Of a stretch of DNA of 64,000 nucleotides, positions 59,259 through 64,000 are shown piece after piece; the stretch's first letter is position 1, and the number at the start of each line of letters is the position of its first letter. The DNA lies in contig NC_013757.1 in assembly GCF_000025345.1 (NCBI RefSeq), positions 4,154,001 to 4,218,000 on the forward strand, read 5' to 3'. The notes beneath the pieces were generated by a model, which did no database searches, was not told the origin of the DNA, and saw only the letters and a program-made list of their open reading frames with translations. The DNA is from Geodermatophilus obscurus DSM 43160. Its GTDB lineage: Bacteria; Actinomycetota; Actinomycetes; Mycobacteriales; Geodermatophilaceae. Position numbers and translations under genes: made by a program.

Positions 59259-59629
59259 GCGGCTCTGCGCACGTGCCGGCTCCGCCGGCCGGGAGCGAGC
59301 CGGTGAGCACGGTGAGGCGCGGCCGCGGCCTCTGGGTCGTCGGCCTGGCCGTTGCCCTCGTCGTGGCCGGGGTCGTCAGCTGGTACGCCAGCGCCTCCCC
59401 CGACGGGCTGGAGTGGGCCGCCGAGCAGGCCGGCTTCCTCGACACCGCCGAGGACAGCGCGGCTGCGGCCTCGCCGCTGGCCGACTACGGCGTCTCCGGC
59501 GTCGGCTCCGAACGGCTGTCCGGCGGGCTGGCCGGCGTCGTCGGCGTCCTGGTGACCCTGCTGCTCGCCGGTGGCCTCGCGCTGCTGCTGCGCCGCCGCG
59601 GCCGGGGCGCCGCGACCGCGGAGGACTGA
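59255..59629 (+). CDS. PDGLE-domain component of the metal transporter (CbiN/NikN-like)
   Basis: A 124-residue protein with two membrane segments flanking an extracellular stretch that contains SPDGLEWAAEQAGF, the PDGLE signature. Such proteins replace CbiN as the small accessory subunit. GTG start with GTGA overlap with the M gene. Confidence 0.85.
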   Translation: MSGSAHVPAPPAGSEPVSTVRRGRGLWVVGLAVALVVAGVVSWYASASPDGLEWAAEQAGFLDTAEDSAAAASPLADYGVSGVGSERLSGGLAGVVGVLVTLLLAGGLALLLRRRGRGAATAED

Positions 59630-59630
59630 C

Positions 59631-60409
59631 GTGGCGGCGGTGCACGGCGGCGTCCTGGGTGCCGCCTACCTCGCCGGGGATAGCCCGGTGCACCGGCTGG
59701 GGCCACACGCGAAGCTCGTCGCCGTCCTCGGCTTCGCGCTGGTCGTCGTCGCGACCCCCGTGCACGCCACCTGGTCGTGGGCGGCCTACGGCGGGTACCT
59801 GGCGCTGGTGCTCCTCGCCGCGGCCGTGGCCGGCGTCGGGCCGGGCCGGCTGGCCCGCGGGCTCGCCATCGAGGTCCCGTTCGTGCTGTTCGCCCTGCTG
59901 CTGCCCTTCGTGGCGCAGGGGCCGCGGGTGGAGGTCGCCGGCATCGCGGTCTCCGAGAGCGGTCTGGCCGCCGCCGGCGGGCTGCTGGCCAAGGCGACGC
60001 TGTCGGTGCTCGCCGCCGTCGTCCTCTCCGCCACCACCGAGCCCCGGGCGCTGCTGGCCGGACTCGAGCGGCTGCGGCTGCCCTCGCTGCTCGTGCAGAT
60101 CCTGATGTTCATGATCCGGTACGCCGACGTCGTCGGTGGCGAGCTGGCGCGGATGCGGGTGGCCCGCGAGTCCCGCGGGTTCGAGGGCCGCAACCTCGGC
60201 GCGCTGCGGGTGCTCGGCCCGGCCGCGGGGTCGCTGTTCGTCCGCTCCTACGAGCGCGGGGAGCGGGTGCACCTGGCGATGCTGTCGCGCGGCTACACCG
60301 GCCGGATGCCGGGCGGGCCGGTCGCGGTCGTGCCCGTGCAGGCGTGGCTGACCGCTCTCGTCCTCCCGCTGGGTGCGGCCGCCGTCCTGGTGTCCGGTCT
60401 GCTGCTCGG

Positions 60410-60413
<4 letters not shown>
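59631..60413 (+). CDS. Energy-coupling factor transmembrane protein CbiQ
   Basis: T-component of the ECF transporter, 260 residues, about five membrane segments. The coupling motifs ARMRVARESRGFEG and MLSRGYTGRMPG (Ala-Arg-Gly-type) that contact the ATPase are in the C-terminal half. The start is a GTG with GGAGG 7 bp upstream. Its stop overlaps the next GTG by 4 bp. Confidence 0.9.
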
Positions 60414-61189
<776 letters not shown>

Positions 61190-61280
61190 CCTCGACCGGG
61201 CCCCCGCCGCCCGTGTGGATCACGGCGGCGGGGTAAGTGCCGCCGGTGATCAGGAGCCGTCCGGGGAGGAGACCAGCGCG

Positions 61281-63125
61281 GTGACCGCGGGACAGCAGCG
61301 TCCGGACGACGACGGGCAGGAGGGGCGCAGGGCGCCCGAGGACCTGCCGGCGCCCGACTTCGCGCGCGTCTTCGACGAGGCGCCGGCTCCGTTCCTGCTG
61401 CTGACCTCCGACCTGGTCATCGTGCACGCCAACCGGGCCCGGCTGGAGGCGACCGCCACCACCCTCGAGGAGACGGTGGGCCGGCACCTGTTCGACGTCT
61501 TCCCGATGAATCCCGACGACCCCGGCGCCGATGGCATCCGCAACCTCGGCGACTCGCTGGCCCATGCCCGCGACACCGGCCGGCCGGTCACCATGGCGAT
61601 CCAGAGGTACGACATCCCGCTCCCGGACGGCACCTGGGTCGAGCGCTTCTGGAGCCCGCGCAACGTGCCGATCCTCGACGACGAGGGTCGCGTGGTCCTG
61701 CTGCTGCACCGCTCCGACGACATCACCGACTACGTCCGCGGCCGCGAGGAGGCCCGGCAGGAGGCCGTCCGCGGGCAGCACCGGGTCGAGCGGGTGGAGG
61801 CCGACCTGTTCGCCCGGACCCGCGAGCTGGAGCGCCTCAACGCCGAGTTGCGCGAGAGCAGCGCGCGCGAGCGCCGCACCGCGAGCTCGCTGGCCGGGCT
61901 GGCGGCCACCGTCTCCGCCCTCGCCGCCGCCGAGACCACCGCCGAGCTGCTCGAGCTGCTGTTCGAGCACAGCCGCTCGGCGCTGCAGGCCGACGCCGCG
62001 GCGGTCGCCCTCGCCGGACCCCAGGGCCTCACGCTCACCGAGAGCCGGGACGGGCGGCTGGTGTCGGCCGACCTGGACCCCGACCTCCCGCTGCCGATGG
62101 CCGTGGCCGCCACCGGGCAGATCGTGCTCGTCCCCGACGCCGGCGAGCGGCCGGACACCGAGGAGTGGCAGCTGTGCCGGGCACTGGGCCTCCGCTCCTG
62201 GGCAGCCCTGCCGCTGCGCGCCGGCGGCCGGCTGCTCGGGTCCTGGACGATCGGCTGGGCGGCGGCCCGGGCCTTCGAGGACCACGACGTGCGGGTGCTG
62301 GAGGCCTACGCCGCGCAGTGCGCCCAGGCCGTGGACCGGGTCGTGCGGCTGGAAGCCGAGCGGCGGCGGGCCAGCGAGACGCGCAGCCTGGCCGAGACGC
62401 TGCAGCGTTCCATGCTCACCGACCCGCCGGAGGCCGACAGCCTGCGCATCGCCGTCCGCTACCGGCCTGCAGCGCGTGAGGCCCAGGTCGGCGGGGACTG
62501 GTACGACGCCTTCCTCTCTCCCGACGGCGCCACCACGCTGGTGGTCGGCGACGTCACCGGGCACGACCAGGTCGCCGCGGCGGTGATGGGCCAGCTGCGC
62601 AACGTGCTGCGCGGTGTCGTGCACGCCCTCGATGCGCCCCCGGCCCGTGCGCTGTCGGCCCTCGACCGGGCGCTGCACGACCTGGGGATGACCACGCTGG
62701 TCACCGCGCTGCTCGCCCGCGTCGAGCAGACGCCGGAGCAGGCCGCCGCGCAGGAGCGGACGCTGCGCTGGTCCAGCGCCGGCCACCTGCCCCCGCTGCT
62801 GCTCGCGGCCGACGGCTCGGCGCGGCTGCTCGAACGCAAGCCCGAGCTGCTCCTGGGGGTGGACCCGGCTGTGGAGCGCACCGACGCCACGGTGACGCTG
62901 CACCCCGGCGACACCGTCGTCCTCTACACCGACGGCCTCGTCGAGCGCCGGGACGCCACCCTCGACCAGGGCCTCGTCCGACTGGTCGAGGCGGGCACCG
63001 AGCTGGCCGGTCTGCCGGTCCAGGAGCTCAGCGACGGGCTGCTGGCCCGGATGGACCCCGAGTACGCCGACGACGTCGCGCTGGTCGCGCTGCACGTCAG
63101 CCGGGCAGGTCCGCCGGCCCGGTGA
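61281..63125 (+). CDS. PAS-GAF-PP2C (RsbU-like) serine phosphatase
   Basis: A 614-residue stress-signalling phosphatase. An N-terminal PAS domain (about 25-140; FDEAPAPFLLLTSDLVIVHAN), a short coiled coil (about 150-190, Glu/Arg-rich), a GAF domain (about 195-345) and a SpoIIE/PP2C domain (about 360-610) with GGDWYDAF, VVGDVTGHD, SAGHLPPLLL and YTDGLVERRD are visible. The metal-binding Asp residues are present. It should dephosphorylate an anti-anti-sigma factor, but none is encoded nearby. The GTG start is chosen for the GGAGGAG site upstream; a GTG at 61215 would add 22 residues. Confidence 0.9.
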   Translation: MTAGQQRPDDDGQEGRRAPEDLPAPDFARVFDEAPAPFLLLTSDLVIVHANRARLEATATTLEETVGRHLFDVFPMNPDDPGADGIRNLGDSLAHARDTGRPVTMAIQRYDIPLPDGTWVERFWSPRNVPILDDEGRVVLLLHRSDDITDYVRGREEARQEAVRGQHRVERVEADLFARTRELERLNAELRESSARERRTASSLAGLAATVSALAAAETTAELLELLFEHSRSALQADAAAVALAGPQGLTLTESRDGRLVSADLDPDLPLPMAVAATGQIVLVPDAGERPDTEEWQLCRALGLRSWAALPLRAGGRLLGSWTIGWAAARAFEDHDVRVLEAYAAQCAQAVDRVVRLEAERRRASETRSLAETLQRSMLTDPPEADSLRIAVRYRPAAREAQVGGDWYDAFLSPDGATTLVVGDVTGHDQVAAAVMGQLRNVLRGVVHALDAPPARALSALDRALHDLGMTTLVTALLARVEQTPEQAAAQERTLRWSSAGHLPPLLLAADGSARLLERKPELLLGVDPAVERTDATVTLHPGDTVVLYTDGLVERRDATLDQGLVRLVEAGTELAGLPVQELSDGLLARMDPEYADDVALVALHVSRAGPPAR

Positions 63126-63137
63126 CGGACGGGAGCA

Positions 63138-63189
63138 GCTCCGCTGCAGGGTCCCGCCGCCAGCCTGGTGACGTACTGGAAGGGGGTCC
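63138..63189 (-). repeat. Structured intergenic repeat, copy 10 (degenerate)
   Basis: Starts 4 bp after the ftsY stop in the convergent gap with the phosphatase gene. The 5' arm (GGACCCCCTTCC) and GGCGGGACCCTGC are kept, but the central core and the 3' arm have diverged. Confidence 0.7.
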
Positions 63190-63193
63190 TCCT

Positions 63194-64000
63194 TCAGTCG
63201 GCTCCGCCGACGAGCGCCTCGGCGAACGCCTCGGGCTCGAAGGGCGCCAGGTCGTCGGCGCCCTCCCCCAGCCCGACGAGCTTGACCGGGATGCCGAGCT
63301 CGCGCTGCACGGCGACGACGATGCCGCCCTTGGCGGTGCCGTCGAGCTTGGTGAGGACGACGCCGGTGACGGTCACCGCCTCGGTGAACACCCGGGCCTG
63401 GACGACGCCGTTCTGGCCGGTCGTCGCGTCGAGGACCAGCAGCACCTCGGTCACCGGCGCCACCTTCTCGACGACCCGCCTGATCTTGCCGAGCTCGTCC
63501 ATCAGGCCGCCCTTGGTGTGCAGCCGGCCGGCGGTGTCGATCACCACGGTGTCGACCTCGCCCTCGATCCCGGTGCGCGCCGCGTCGAAGGCGACCGACG
63601 CCGGGTCGGCCCCCTCCCGGCCGCGCACGGTGAGGACGCCGACCCGCTCGCCCCACGTCTCCAGCTGGTCGGCCGCGGCGGCGCGGAAGGTGTCGGCGGC
63701 CCCCAGGACGACGCTCTTGCCGTCGCCGACCAGGACGCGGGCGATCTTGCCGACCGTCGTGGTCTTGCCGGCGCCGTTGACGCCGACGACCAGGGCGATC
63801 CCCGGCCGGCCGTCGTGCCGGTCCACGCCCAGCGAGCGGTCGAGGTCGGGGCCGAGGACGGCGGTGAGCTCCCGGACCAGCAGCCGGCGCAGCTCCGGGC
63901 CGGACGCGGTGGCCAGCACCATCGACTGGGTGCGCAGCCGGTCGACGATCTGCTGGGTGGCGGCCACGCCGACGTCGGCCGCGAGCAGGGTCTCCTCGAC
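63194..64000 (-). CDS. ftsY: Signal recognition particle receptor FtsY (partial, N-terminus cut)
   Basis: SRP receptor GTPase that docks Ffh-ribosome complexes at the membrane. 268 residues are visible, open at the right edge of the window (VEETLLAADVGVAATQQIVD). NG domain with GVNGAGKTTTVGKIARVL, LGAADTFRAAAADQL, DTAGRLHTKGGLM and TKLDGTAKGG. The C-terminal ends in VGGAD. The membrane-binding N-terminal part lies outside the window. Confidence 0.97.
   Translation of the reverse strand, partial: VEETLLAADVGVAATQQIVDRLRTQSMVLATASGPELRRLLVRELTAVLGPDLDRSLGVDRHDGRPGIALVVGVNGAGKTTTVGKIARVLVGDGKSVVLGAADTFRAAAADQLETWGERVGVLTVRGREGADPASVAFDAARTGIEGEVDTVVIDTAGRLHTKGGLMDELGKIRRVVEKVAPVTEVLLVLDATTGQNGVVQARVFTEAVTVTGVVLTKLDGTAKGGIVVAVQRELGIPVKLVGLGEGADDLAPFEPEAFAEALVGGAD

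Overview
The window reads as one continuous chromosomal segment of a very high-GC actinobacterium. Start codons are often GTG, genes often overlap by 4 bp (GTGA or ATGA), and gene order matches the conserved actinobacterial core: nusA-infB-rbfA-truB-ribF, ispG-rip1-dxr, cdsA-frr-pyrH-tsf-rpsB, xerC-dprA-comM-yraN-rnhB, lepB-rplS-trmD-rimM-rpsP, ffh-glnD-glnB-amt and ftsY. A WhiG-type sigma factor, several long Pro/Gly/Ala-rich tails and the overall gene content fit the Geodermatophilaceae or a close relative. That placement is inference from recognised proteins, not from a phylogeny. No phage, insertion sequence, CRISPR array, tRNA or rRNA was seen.

Layout. 1-13237 (minus strand): ribF, ilvE, an MhuD-like heme monooxygenase, truB, a MATE transporter, nrnA, a small acidic protein, rbfA, DUF503, infB, ylxR, nusA and rimP, a translation/ribosome-maturation block, with a HAD phosphatase on the plus strand. 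13457-14410 (plus): a Tat-type lipoprotein and a ferritin-like DUF4439 protein. 14483-21384 (minus): penicillin-binding lipoprotein, GNAT protein, ispG, rip1/rseP and dxr. 21464-24018 (plus): DUF2631 protein, then an LAxTG surface protein followed 2 bp later by an LCP protein. 24025-27125 (minus): VIT family transporter, rlmN and a Pro/Glu-rich membrane protein. 27318-31563 (plus): SpoU methyltransferase, ECF sigma factor with SnoaL domain, DHFR-like reductase, PPK2 and a DUF952-GNAT fusion. 31530-36061 (minus): cdsA, frr, pyrH, tsf, rpsB. 36367-36894 (plus): an M23 peptidase. 36899-43604 (minus): a broken monooxygenase gene, whiG, xerC, dprA, comM, yraN, DUF2469 and rnhB. 43833-56357 (minus): a LuxR-type regulator with a degenerate receiver, lepB, rplS, a NUDIX protein, trmD, rimM, khpA, rpsP, proS, an amidohydrolase, ffh, a small Cys-rich protein and glnD. 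56505-58210 (minus): glnB and amtB. 58557-63125 (plus): a cbiMNQO-type metal ECF transporter and a PAS/GAF/PP2C phosphatase. 63194-64000 (minus): ftsY, cut by the window edge.

The most notable signal is not a gene. A dispersed structured repeat of about 55 bp occurs at least ten times (near 3243, 7514, 7901, 14413, 16497, 34153, 35050, 48959, 56446, 63138), with truncated pieces at 7872 and 53651. Most copies start within about 10 bp of a stop codon. Their outer stem arms differ in sequence from copy to copy but stay complementary, while the central CTCGCRRGCTCG-like core is constant. This looks like a lineage-specific mobile or terminator-like element.

Two genes are damaged in this sequence. 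nusA carries a one-base insertion near 11981, probably a sequencing error because NusA is usually essential. An antibiotic-biosynthesis-monooxygenase gene at 36899-37222 has a Trp codon changed to an amber stop.
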